From Polytrichum commune (lineage: Eukaryota; Streptophyta; Polytrichopsida; Polytrichales; Polytrichaceae): 64,000 bases of DNA. The stretch spans positions 23,159,666-23,223,665 of the forward strand of contig OX485807.1 in assembly GCA_950295325.1 (NCBI GenBank). Direction: 5' to 3'. How positions within the stretch are numbered: the first letter of the stretch is position 1; the number at the start of each line of letters is the position of its first letter. The position numbers and the translations under genes were made by a program. Shown piece by piece: positions 1 to 10,879 of the stretch. A model generated the notes under the pieces. It was given only the letters and a program-made list of their open reading frames with translations, searched no databases and was not told the origin of the DNA.

Positions 1-311
1 TGCCTCCAAAACAAAAAATCCCAAAAATACCTAGACAAGTTTTACACACATGACATTACAACACTAGCACAAATTCAAAACAAAAACACCAAGGCCATAC
101 TCACACAAGAAGAATACCGAAACATACACAAACTTGCACCCAAAACCATCAAAGAACCCCTCCACCAAGCCACAATAATATTCCCGATCACAACAACACC
201 TAACCCCTTTGAAAATCATCCCCAACCACCACACACAACATCCACAAATAACACTCTAGACCTTAACCACCAACCCCACCACGTAGACTCCACACTAGGG
301 CGGGCCATCCA

Positions 312-440
312 GATAGATAGATAGAAACTCCGGTCCCTTTTTAGCAAGGGGCCGGCGTGAATAAAGTGTCCGTTCGTAATGTCAATGACCCGATGCCCAC
401 TGGACAAGGGGACATTGGGGCAATACTACTCTCCCCTTTA
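312..440 (+). mobile_element. SINE-like 129-bp insertion in the LINE
   Basis: The insert starts with a GATA-rich run and ends near CTCCCCTTTA. It is flanked by an 8-9 bp repeat, GGCCATCC(A), at 303-311 and 441-449. Removing the insert and one repeat restores the LINE reading frame. A related sequence lies at about 34006-34130. Both copies have a GC-rich hairpin after ACTCCGG and the shared stretch GGCGTGAATA. A GTTCG motif near position 50 of the insert could be a relic of a pol III box B, but I see no convincing box A. The family is unknown to me. Confidence 0.6.
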
Positions 441-887
441 GGCCATCCATGAAATAGTTGATACAAAAACCACCAACCGAAAGGACAAATGGGGAGCACA
501 AGCCTTGAAGAGAAAATACCTATGTCAATGGCTCACTATGCATGGCACCACACAACAATGGCGCCTTGAGGAGGACCTCTTACACCTGGACAACATCTTT
601 TTAGAACACAACCTTCTACTAATAACAAGATACCACACCACCACCCATAAACAAAAAACCACCCAAACATATGACAACTACCTCAACTACACCCAAACAA
701 AGGATAAAAAACACATACACCCCCCGCTTAGGATCACCAACCTCAAAACATCCACACAAGAATGTAACCCGGACAAAGATATCATTATCAATAAACCTAC
801 CATACAAACAAGCACCGCGGAATCCCACATATACGACCAAAATGGACAATTCCTCGCCACCATTACCACGGAGATACTAGAATGGCT

Positions 888-1385
888 CACGGGTAGATCA
901 CTCTAAGGCATTTTTGTGCACCACGTGCGGCTGGGGTTTTTTTTGTTTTGGGGTTATTTACCTTCAAGGGCTGAATTAAAGCCCCCCTATAATTACTTCA
1001 ATTTCAAAAATTGCCCATTTGTTTGCACCCTTCCATTACTTATATTGTCCAAGTCACTGCAATTTTTTGTACTCTATATTCCTTTTAAGTAATTTTGGAC
1101 ACACGGAAATCCCAATTATCATCCATTCCCGTGAGTCCTAAACCCATTTACATACCATACTAAACATACCTTCTAGGATCCTTATCTTCAGCCCCTATAT
1201 TAATTTTACAAAAATACAATGGCCCATATTTTATGTCCATCTAACTTAGTTATAATGGGATTGTCTACATTTAATGGCCCCTTCATTATTTGGATTTCCT
1301 TTATAATTTTTATTTCAAATGATTTTAATCCTCTCTATATTATGTCACACGTCGTTTTTAAAATGCACTAAGTGATCTACCCGTG
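888..1385. mobile_element. hAT-type MITE (498 bp)
   Basis: The termini are inverted repeats: CACGGGTAGATCACT on the left, and its exact complement AGTGATCTACCCGTG on the right. The flanking 8-bp target duplication GAATGGCT is perfect at 880-887 and 1386-1393. An 8-bp duplication is the hallmark of hAT transposons. No ORF inside looks like transposase, so this is non-autonomous. Removing the element rejoins the LINE frame (EILEWL to WARF). A relative with the same ends lies at 30832-31241. Confidence 0.93.
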
Positions 1386-1559
1386 GAATGGCTATGGGCA
1401 CGCTTCTCTCTAAACAACCTAACCCGCCTAACCAACTCCCTACATCCCCCAGTACAAAACTTCGAAACAGAATTATTATGGCTCATACAAAGATACATTA
1501 CCATACTCCCCAAGAAAAAACCTAAACACATACTACCCAACAATCAACATCATACAATA

Positions 1560-2090
1560 CACCCGGACATCACCAAATTACTTATAGACTCCTTCAAAAT
1601 CACACACTCATACTATTCCTCCCCACTTACGTGTCCCACACAACTCACACAATATCACTCCCCACACACCCGCGACATGCTATTCGGATCCCTAGGACAT
1701 GCACAATCGTCCAAATGGAGTGGTAGGGGCCTAGCATCCCCAACAGACTATAGTACAACCTTACAAGCCATTCATTGGGCTCGAATGGCCGCCAAAGAAG
1801 ATACACAGACAAGCACAATCCTCATAATTAACCACCAAGATTGGACACCACAAAAATTAACCCTCACCAAAGGAGTAGATATCCACGTCATCTCTACCAT
1901 ACCACCTCATACCATACGATATAAACCCTCACCAAAGGAGCAGATATCCACGTCATCTCTACCATATCACCTCATACCATACAATATAAACCCACGCCAG
2001 AATGGCCACAATATTACCAATATACGGAACCATCACTCACATCCATCATATACATACACAACCAGCTAACCCCAACACTGCACCAACAAT
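1560..2090 (+). other. N6-adenine methyltransferase-like domain in LINE ORF2
   Basis: The translation has, in order, SYYSSPLTCP (about 1608-1640), DMLFGSLG, GLASPTDY, a helix-like KWARMAAK-type segment, a hydrophobic strand STILIINHQDW (about 1815-1850) and, after the 65-bp duplication, TSIIYIHNQL. This order resembles the Rossmann-fold N6-adenine methyltransferases of the PCIF1 and phage Dam type: an early S/A-SPL motif, then an NPPY-type motif, then a strand ending in W. The NPPY position here reads SPTD, so catalysis is doubtful. The same block recurs in the diverged LINE copy at about 56280-56700, so it belongs to the element. The assignment is an inference from motif order. Confidence 0.4.
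1861..1990 (+). repeat. 65-bp tandem duplication, two copies
   Basis: Copy 1 is 1861-1925 and copy 2 is 1926-1990, each beginning CCCTCACCAAAGGAG and ending ATATAAA, with a few mismatches. The unit is not a multiple of 3, so it shifts the LINE frame. With one copy removed the protein continues without a stop into the RNase H domain. Confidence 0.9.
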
Positions 2091-2308
2091 TCCCAAACAA
2101 TCTAAATAGAGTCCTAAAAAAAATTACCAACACCCACATAGACATCCATCCCATTCAACCCACTCCCAACAATTATCACATTAAATTTTCCAAAACATGG
2201 AAAACCTCTCCCATAAACCACACCATCCCCACCAACAACAACATAACACTACCCCTACCCCTACCCCCCGCATACAACCACATACACCCCCTCAAATGCC
2301 ACCCACAA

Positions 2309-2705
2309 CAATGCATATATACGGACGGGTCCTTCATCCCACCTTCCAAAAATTCCGAGGGACAAATAGTCAGCAATATCGCGGGCTCAGGGGTATACAG
2401 TCCCAACAACATTACCCAAATAGCCGAAAGATTACCGGGATATCCCAATATTCTAAGAGCCGAGCTCAACGCCATACTTATAGCCATAAAAACTACCCAA
2501 ATAGACACACATATATTCACAGACAGCCTTAACAACATCTACCTAATAAACAACCACATCCAACACCCAACATCTCAACACCACCACCCCGATAAATTAC
2601 TCATCGCAGCCATCGTTCACCAAATATATTGGACCCCACACATGATACACATACACAAAGTACACGCACACACGGGAATTAGAGGCAATGAAATGGCGGA
2701 CGCCC
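2309..2705 (+). other. RNase H domain of the LINE
   Basis: All four acidic positions of a ribonuclease H are visible in one frame: Asp in CIYTDGSF (about 2312-2335), Glu in LRAELNAI (about 2453-2476), Asp in IFTDSLN (about 2516-2536), and the C-terminal VHAHTGIRGNEMADALANEG block with its His and final Asp (about 2660-2720). This DEDD set suggests the domain was active before the element was broken upstream. Confidence 0.88.
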
Positions 2706-3790
2706 TAGCCAACGAAGGGACACTCAAAGACAAACCGGAAAACACGCCACACATACACATAGCACACGCTACCCCCTACTGGCTAGCAACCTCCCCCACG
2801 GCTACACATGATGGAGCCATCCGCAACCTCCACACATTCATAATGAAAGATCACGAAAACCGAGAAACTTCACTAGCCAAACAAAAATTCCCATACGTAG
2901 CCAAATGGCTTTCGAATGAAAAAATCAACCAAAAACTTTCCAACCATTTTTGGAAACATGATAAAATACCCGACACACAAATTACCCAAACTCTAAAATT
3001 TAGATATGCCCAATATATGGGTAACCATAGGAAAAATATATTTTGGCCCCTTAAATACCAAAACCCCAAATGCACACTATGTCGCACCAATGATAGAGAC
3101 ACATGGCCACACCTATTATCCACATGCGAACACCCATACCTAAAAGGCCTACGAATCGCAAGACACAATAAAGCAACCCACCTCATTTCCCAAACCCTAC
3201 AAGCCAATAACAACACCAGGTTCTTCACCTTGACCAACGCGGGCAAATTACCCAACCAACCCCAAGACCAAACAATTCCCGACTGGCTCCTCCAATGTAT
3301 ATGCACGCAAGCACCATGCCATTGTCAAGCCAAATTAAGACCAGACATAATGTGCATTATTGGAGCTCCCAACCAAACGCAAACTCCAATACTACCCTCC
3401 CCAAGCCACACCGTACAATTCATTGAATTCACCTACTGCCACGATAGATTCCCCGAACAAGCCCGCACACACAAACACAACAAATATGACCCGCTAATTA
3501 CCACACTAAGAGCTAACGGATGGAATACCAACCCCCTCATTACTATCACCACAGGAGTAAGAGGTGCTATTCACAAGAACTCCATTGAACAATTAACCAA
3601 CCTGAAAATCCCCAAATCCCACATCAAAACCCTCATGAAAAACATACACCAAAATGCCATTAAATATCTTACCTATTTGGTCTTAAATAAAAGGAAACTT
3701 GACAACAACAAAACCCTATCCCACCACCATAAGGTGGAAATTATCTTGCACTACACCAGAGCCCACCTCCCACAGGAGGCATAACACCCA

Positions 3791-3821
3791 ATATTGCATC
3801 TCGGATTCCCGAGATCAATAT
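3791..3821 (+). other. LINE 3'-UTR hairpin
   Basis: Just after the LINE stop codon, ATATTG-c-ATCTCGG pairs with CCGAGAT-CAATAT around an ATTC loop. That is a 13-bp stem with a one-base bulge. A 3' hairpin of this kind could be the recognition structure for target-primed reverse transcription. Confidence 0.6.
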
Positions 3822-3870
3822 AGGGTTAACGGGCTCACATTCACGCCGGTATGCATAATACGGGCGTTAT

Positions 3871-3892
3871 CTTTTCTTTTCTTTTCTTTTCT
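3871..3892 (+). repeat. (CTTTT)n tail at the LINE 3' end
   Basis: Four perfect CTTTT units close the LINE 3' region in place of poly(A). This fits a short simple-repeat LINE or SINE tail. Confidence 0.7.
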
Positions 3893-4674
3893 TGCATACC
3901 ATACTCAACTACTTTTACAATAAAAATAAAATTTTATCACACCTACATTTGGGTGGTGTGTGGTTAAGCGTGGATGTATGTAAGGACACGAATGGAATTG
4001 TTCCAAAAATAATTAGATTGCATGCTAAAAACTTATTAACCATTCTATGTTCAATAATAAACATCATTAGAATAACCTATATGACCAATTGATGAGTTTG
4101 AAAATCTTCAGTTTGATAAAAAAAATAAAAAATAGTCATATGAGCTCCAAACTTCATGAGGAGAATGGCTATGACCATGATTTGGACTTGCCAAAAACCA
4201 AATGCATTAATTATGGGTTTCATATTCTAAGAGAAGTTGGTGCAGAGCTAAAAGTGTCCATTTAAGGCCCACTTATCTTAACATATTTCCTATTTGCAGA
4301 TCCATGTCCAACCATCTATCTAGAGATGAACGAATGTGGATGAATGAGAAATCATATTGCGATGGATGAAGAGTTCATCTTGCTGTGGACGAAGAATCCT
4401 CTGTTTCTCGAAACCCTGCGCACCCGTGCTAGGACATCTGGCACCGCAATTCCAAGAGTGCTGCACAGCTTCAAACAAATTCTAAAATACGTTCAAGAGA
4501 TGCTTTTGAAACTGAATGTGACCATCGAGAAGGTGTTTTTGAGGATTTTGGCTCAAAGTTTTCTTGGATTCGAAATCTGTGAGTCTATGGAGCGGTGGAA
4601 AGGCGGTTCCGTGCAATTTGCGGTTTCAGGTGTAAAATTGTGAGAGAGAAGGTTCGTTTGGTTTGGGAGAAGCC
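3893..4674. other. Spacer with the likely promoter and 5' UTR of the next gene
   Basis: The first part is AT-rich with no recognised element. About 75 bp near 4135-4200 (ATGAGCTCCAAACTTCATGA and on) are similar to 15425-15490, a minor dispersed repeat. The 4344-4660 part is less AT-rich and probably transcribed. It holds a 99-codon ORF that ends before the ATG at 4675 and matches nothing I know. Confidence 0.35.
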
Positions 4675-7600
4675 ATGGCGAGGGTTCTGCGACGCATCTT
4701 CAATGTCCCGAAGCAGCGACCTGTGCTGGAATTTGAAGCAGATTGGTCTGCAATTTCGCCTGCTGGACTGGGGTTGGTGTTCAAGGAGCTTTTGTCTGAT
4801 TTCATGGGGGCACCTCCGCCTCCGGAGGTTCTGGAAGCTCGTGAATTTTATAAGAGAGCATGGAAGACTGCAAATGTAGCAGACATTTACTTTAACCGGC
4901 AGATGGTTGGATCCACCAAGCCTGGATTCCTGGTTCGGGCAGTCATCTATGACATGCCCTCATTGATACAAAAAACGGTGAGTTGGGTTATCTGACATTG
5001 AATCTCTCGGATACCATCACATCATATGTAGTATGGGTGAACTGAGTTGGCTGGATGGATTGATTGATGGCATCCAGTGTTGTGAGAGGAGAAAACCCTC
5101 TCTTGAATGCAAATCTGGTTGAAAATTTGAGGAGATTGACACTGCTATCTTGCCATCTATAAAATGGTGAATTAGGTTAATTGACGTTGAATATCTCGGA
5201 GACCACTACATCATCTGTAGTATCAATGACCTAGGTTTGGCTGGATTGATTGATGGCATCCAGTGTTGTGAATAGAAAAAATCTCATTCTTGAATGTTAA
5301 TTTGGGTTGAGACTGACATTTCCAATTAGCCATCTACGACATGCCCTTATTGATACAGAAAACGATGAATTAGGTTAATTGAGGTTGAATTTTTCGGAGA
5401 CCACCACATCATGTGTAGTATTGATAAGCTAGGTTGGTTGGAGTGTTTGATGGCATCCAATGTTGTGAATGACAAAAAACTCGCTCTTGAGTTTAAATTC
5501 GGGTGAAAGTTTGAGGAGATTGACTTCGCTATCTTGCTTCTTGACCAATTTGCAGGAAAAGTTGGCATCTGGGAATCTGGTGCCTACCATTTCGAAAAAT
5601 GGAAGCAATGACGATCGAGTTGAGAAATTGGATGTAACGCGGCGAGATTGGGCATCCTTGCTTGACCTTGACACAAATGCTGAAGCAAATGAGAGGGTTA
5701 GGGCCGAGGAGGCAGTTTCTGCAGACCAGGTTATGGAATCACTCGGTTTGAAGGCCATTCCTGGGCTTCAGAACCGTGTGGGGTCCATCACAGGGCGGAA
5801 AGAGAAGCCAAAGTCGAGGATGGAAGAAAAGCAGACTCTTGAGGAAGTTATGGGCAGAGGTGAGAGCTATTCAGTATTGATTAATGAGTTTTAATTTGTA
5901 GCATTTTTGTTGTATTTGAAATTGGGATTCTCTGGTTCACCAGGAATTTTCAATCCATGGCCAGTCTTATATTCTTTGTGACTGCTCTTTTAGTCCTCAA
6001 CAGCTTTCTTCTGAATCTAAAGATGGCTTGGCTTCTGGTTACATCTTATAGTGTGATTGCTATAAATTCTGGACAAAACCATTTTCTTTTGGCATGTTGG
6101 CATTGTGTGACCCAGTCATTTTGTCATATGTACAGAGAATGTTACAGTTGCTGAAATCTCTAGCAATGCATTCCTGGTTTTGTCAAGGCTTGGTTAAGAT
6201 TCAAAAGTAAGCAGATAAAAGTTGACACTGAATGCTTCACCTTCATCATCCTTTCTTTCCCTGTAGGTGATGATCATTATACACCTTCAAGATATAATTG
6301 TTGGATTCATCGCTCACATGCTGATAGGGTCATCTTCTGTTGGCAGGTGATAGTATTCGAGCAAAGTATGCAGGTAAAATATTCCAGAAAAAAATGTTGG
6401 CTGAAGCTAGACGCGAACAAGCAAAATTAGGCATGGTGCCAACAGTTGGCCCCAAGGCATCCTCAAAAGGTTGGCAAGCTATGCCTGGGGCACCAGCACT
6501 TGTTCGTTATCTTGAGGTGTGCTCTTTACTACAGCCCTTAATCACATACTGCTGGTCTCCCCTGGTTCCTCAGTTGCATCTCCTGTCACGTCGCTGGGCT
6601 TTGGATATTGCACCATTCATCTTGGCACACTCTAGAACAGTAGTTTGTTTTGAGTAAGTGAATGGGATCACTCAGGCATCGTTAGCTGCAGGATCAGGCA
6701 ATCTTACTTAGAGCCATTGGATTTTGTGCAATTTAGTATTATTTTCAATAAATCAAAGAAATTTCTCTTCTCATTTGCAGTGTGTGTCTTATTCAGGAGC
6801 GAGGTGTGAATCAGGCTCTTTTAGCGCGTGGGCAGGAAGAAGACCTTACATGTCTTTTGGACCAGCTTGGGAACTATCAGTTTCAACATATTACTCATGT
6901 AAAACCAGAGAATGATAAGTCATTACTCGGAGAACCATTGAGGTGATTCCTGCCCATCTGTCTCAAGTATGGAAACAATCATGTGCGTTTGTCTGGGCTG
7001 TGGCAATGCTTAAGTGAGTGGGAAGGGTTGGCAATTTGCCATCTCATGCATGGTGATTGGGCTGTTTTTGTTTGTCATTTCTGTGTTGACATTTTGTGTT
7101 AAGTTTGGAATAGCATATTGAAAAATATTATGGCATCTCAGTCAGTTTCTGGGCTGAAGGAGCTTGCCTCTGATGTACTGATTGGACCTCTGAAAATAAT
7201 GCGTGTTCTTACCCTATCCATTTTCTTACATTTCTCCAATACATTTCTTATTCCTCTTGCTTGATTTCCAAGCTTGATGTGTATGTTGTGCAGTCTTGGG
7301 CTTAGTATTTCATACTGATGACCAAAGATATGTTGGTGATGGTTTGATGCAGCAATGAGTTGTTGAACAGAATATGTTCCAGATGGGGTCTACCTTCAAA
7401 GCAGGTCATGGTGGTGCGTGACAGATGGCCTTAAGCTCCTTTGGCTGGAATAGCATGAACTTACACTGGCGAAATTTGTGCGTATGTTGTTGTCCAGCAG
7501 GTGATCTCTTGTAGCACGACCATGGAGATTACTTTGGTTCACTTGACAATTCTCTTCCATGATATATGAGACCCTCTTGCACAACTTAGTCTAGTTCAAT

Positions 7601-9303
7601 CTTGTTCTCAATTGCTTTGTTTGCTATGCACATCTGATGCAACTGCACAAAAACATCATCAGTTACCACCTGTATACAAAGTGTTGTTATTTTGTATTCA
7701 AAGCATCGGGTTTAAAATTTGTTGACAGTTTGTACTTCTGGAGGTCAAACAGAGGTTCTGGTCATGGGTTGTTGTGCACCTTTTAGATGCTTCAAGTGTG
7801 TACACCCTCTAGGAGCTGATAAGAGGCCGAAGTCCATATTGAAGTCAAGGCAAATTAGAGATGAAGATTAGTATGTTCTGGGAGCTGAACATGTTGGCAC
7901 CTTGTTGCCTTTTGTGACTTCAGGTAATTGGCACAGGAGCACAGGGTGAAGCAGCATTAAGAGCAACTGGCGATTCTGGTTTCTTCGTTTGCCGTATCAA
8001 CAATTCTCCGGTTGAGGTTAGTGTCTTACAAGTCGAAACTGCACTTGCTTTCTCACCAAGCATTTGTGACTGTTATCATGAAGAGATTTATACATATGTA
8101 AGCTATGATGGATGGCGAAACTGGATTTTACTCTAGAGTGTGATAATATTCTGGTCCATACTCTTTATGAGAAATTACCAGGGTTCCAATTTTTGGTCAA
8201 ACTTTGAGCACTATTCAATACCGTCAGAACATCTGACATCAATGCCCCCTCAGTTGTTTACACACAAGGATAGCCACGTCATATAATATAGATACTTAGT
8301 GTAGTGATTTTGGGGACCAAGGAGGTTCTTGTTCCTTCTAGATGACACCCGTCCTATGTTGGGTATTTCTAGATGGTAGGATGGCTGAAAATCTTTTGAT
8401 GTTGAATTGGACAATTCAAATGTCTGCTTTGTTTCAGATTGATGAGGAGAACACCAATAATCATATTAAGGAGACATTGGTCGCTGAGCCTAGTCCCACA
8501 AAACCTAAAAAGGGGCTAGTTTCATGGTTTCACCAACTCAAAGAAGGAACTCTTCATGTTGGTGACGACCAGCGTAACATGAGGAACTTGTTTCCAAAGG
8601 GGTATGTGCATTTCTCTGTGACAGATATGGTGGAGTTGAAGTGGGTGATTGAGGATCTTAACGGGGTCTCTTACCGCAAGAGTACATTAATTAGTGGGTT
8701 TCAAGATCTTGGTCATGGAAGTAAGCAGCTATAATGTAGAAATGAAGGACTATGCTGTTGAATACATATTAGATTGCAGGCTGGTTGACAAAATTTGGTT
8801 GCCCCTACGCCATTGTGATGTGAGCACTTGTGGCACATATTGGAAGAAGGGAACATCCCACTAATAGCCTACGAGTGTCAAAAATGCATAATCTCTATGA
8901 TTTGTAGTTTTCTAGGTTAGTTGATTACTTTGAGCCTTTCTACTTGGTACAATTGGCAGCTATGGACTACTAGATTTATATGACCAGGAGTATCTTGAGA
9001 AACAAGTTCTCCAGATCTCAGGTGATATTAGACTTCATACTACTTCAATGGTCATCTTTAAAGAAACGTGTCTCTTAAGATCAGAGGTTTATTTCTTTAT
9101 GTGCTCTCAGCATGCATTTCCTGTGCTTACTATCCCTACCGCTTGATTGACTCTGAGATTTGTCCCTTTCATTGCAACTGACTATGTACACCAACAGCCT
9201 CAAGTTAAAGTATCAGAGATACTCTGTTGAAAGATAATTTTACACAATCTACTACACAGATGAAGTAAACATACCACCATATGTGGCCATGGTGAGTAGA
9301 TAA
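4675..9303 (+). CDS. Host gene of nine exons, about 496 aa, with a possible HAD-like core
   Basis: Exons inferred from frame and GT-AG sites are 4675-4977, 5556-5859, 6347-6516, 6797-6942, 7353-7413, 7924-8016, 8438-8720, about 8935-9021 and 9260-9303. Together they give one 497-codon frame ending ...YVAMVSR-stop. The start is the ATG at 4675 (MARVLRRIFNVPK). Exons 3-6 read like the later part of a HAD-type Rossmann fold: PGAPALVRYLEERG, then LLDQLG, then SNELLNRICSRWGLPSKQVM, then VVIGTGAQGEAALRATG. I do not see the N-terminal DxD motif, so phosphatase activity is not supported. The rest (WFHQLKEGTLHVGDD, LYDQEYLEKQVLQ) is unrecognised. A basic N-terminus could be an organelle signal, but that is weak. 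The only unclear junction is exon 7 to 8: the most obvious acceptor (AG at 8958-8959) breaks the frame, while a weaker one before 8935 keeps it. Confidence 0.72.
4940..5555 (+). repeat. About 190-bp triplication covering the exon 1 end and intron 1
   Basis: Three diverged copies begin near 4947, 5150 and 5329. The first spans the real exon 1 end (ATCTATGACATGCCCTCATT), its donor and the start of the intron. The third repeats the same coding-like stretch (ATCTACGACATGCCCTTATT). Shared landmarks are a CTCGGA or TTCGGA-type motif, CATCACAT, TTGATTGATGGCATCCAG and a GAGGAGATTGAC stretch in copies 1 and 3. Confidence 0.75.
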
Positions 9304-9855
9304 ATGCAGTATGTGATGGATCATTTGTATGAGGTCAAATCTTCCTGTATTTTATTTTACATATATCTATGTTCTGATTGGAAGAATGCCACTGATAAAT
9401 GAGCTAGTATTGGATGGGTCATTTTTGACGTTTTCATATAAGAATAATATTATACAACATAAAAGACATGCTCCATCCCAATGTGTGTTCTTTCAATTAT
9501 AAAAGGGAATCAAGGTGGCAACAGAAAACTGACTGAAGTAATCATTGTCATTACCATATAGATGAATATTGAACATATTCAAGCATAGACCTCAAAACTT
9601 CTCTTTATGTGGAAAGGTTGATTGACATTATCTTCAATTATGAAAAATGTCAGAAAAGAAATGGCAAAACAAATTAAGATTACTTGGATAGAAGATTCTC
9701 AATTTCAGAGTTGCAGTAAGAATTTGATACAATTTTGTCAACTCTATTTACACCATTACATATCCAGATTTTTAATAGCTGGCCTAACTTGATTACTTCA
9801 ACTTTTGCAACTATTGGATCTTCTCAAGTTTTGTTGAAATCATATGGAGAAACTA
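9304..9855. other. Intergenic spacer, 3' flank of the host gene
   Basis: AT-rich sequence with no ORF, repeat or RNA gene that I can support. It probably holds the 3' UTR and polyadenylation region of the gene ending at 9303. Confidence 0.3.
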
Positions 9856-10223
9856 CACTAAATACTGTAGTTAGTGTCACCAATTCTATATATCTTGCTC
9901 AATACTAATTGTAACTGCCAATGTAGTGTTGTCCACACTAAATGTAAACCTAACATTCTTCATTCCTTGTGAACATTTTTGGGCATTTTTGGGGATAATA
10001 GATTTACAATGTTGCAGCTTACGAAGTGGTTCTTCATCTTAAAACTTCAATCATCCATGAGAACATTTCATTACATAAATGTTAGGATGCAAAATACCAA
10101 ACTTTGTCTCAATAAAGGTAAGTTGGGATCACAATACTTGTAAACTTATTCATGAGAAGTGTCATTAGTAAAGTTACCATAGTGACATAAAATACCATAT
10201 GACACTAAATACAACATTTAGTG
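9856..10223. mobile_element. TA-flanked MITE of the CACTAAATA family (368 bp)
   Basis: The ends are CACTAAATACTGTAG on the left, and on the right a complement of CACTAAATGTTGTA. Both ends are followed inward by TTAGTGTCA. TA dinucleotides flank both ends (9854-9855 and 10224-10225), as for Tc1/mariner insertions. A second member is at 12786-13112. There is no coding capacity. Confidence 0.72.
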
Positions 10224-10636
10224 TAGACCACCATTTGTTTGTTTTTTTTTTTTTTTTTTTAGTTTTTTTTTTTTAAAATTTAAAATTTTTTTGAGTAGGC
10301 TTTGATGAAGACTAGACGGCACCAAAGTGTGAGTTGTGAAGGTCATCATGGATACACTCTAGACTAGTATGCGATAATAATGTTCGGAAAAGAAGACATG
10401 ACTCCAATATTGCCATCAACGTCAATTATGTTGTTGTATCTTAGAGTTGGTATGTTCTATATATGATTGCAAAATGAGCTCACAAAATTGTTCCTTGCAA
10501 ATGAACAACATAAAGGGGCACAAACAAGCCAACCCACATCTCACATGGTTTGTTAAATATACCGAGTTTACATGAATATCCATTATGATAAGGGAAAGCA
10601 GGGGATCTTCTTAACATTGAGAGCACTAACATAGGT
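10224..10636. other. AT-rich spacer with a long T-run
   Basis: It contains T-runs around 10241-10274 and no gene or element that I recognise. Confidence 0.3.
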
Positions 10637-10879
10637 CCTGTGTGTAGCAAAATTGAGTTAAACTCTTGTAATTCCTAATTCAATCACAAATGTGGAGAAA
10701 TTGGCAATAAGTCACCACAAACCATAAATTGTGCAAGATAATAGTTTGAGCAGGCTACATTCTGATGGGATAAAAATATCTCTCTCACATTAATATGTAC
10801 AAGAAAATTATATTTGAGAGAATCTATGTTCCTTGACTCACTTTTGCATCCTCTATCACAAAACAACTTAATACTTTAT

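Larger units (their letters stand above)
1..3784 (+). pseudogene. 3' part of LINE ORF2 (post-RT region, methyltransferase-like domain, RNase H, zinc knuckle), broken
   Basis: A long AC-rich coding region runs in from the left edge of the window; the reverse transcriptase would lie outside it. Reading in order and skipping two insertions, one frame continues: positions 1-311, 441-887, 1386-1925, then a frameshift and 1991-3784. The two insertions (312-440 and 888-1385) are each flanked by a target duplication, and the frame resumes exactly after each one. Domains in order are an unassigned connector, a methyltransferase-like segment (about 1560-2090), RNase H (about 2309-2705) and a CCHC-type knuckle with CTLC near 3071 and a later His and Cys near 3110-3126. 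The C-terminus ends with a stop at 3782-3784. This order (RNase H then zinc knuckle at the C-terminal end) is that of RNase H-bearing non-LTR retrotransposons. The copy is dead, but apart from the insertions and one duplication it is little decayed, so it looks fairly young. Confidence 0.8.

Noticed and set aside
4344-4643. 99-codon ORF just upstream of the host gene start
   Set aside because: It ends before the ATG at 4675, has no recognised motif, and lies in probable 5' UTR. I do not call it a gene.
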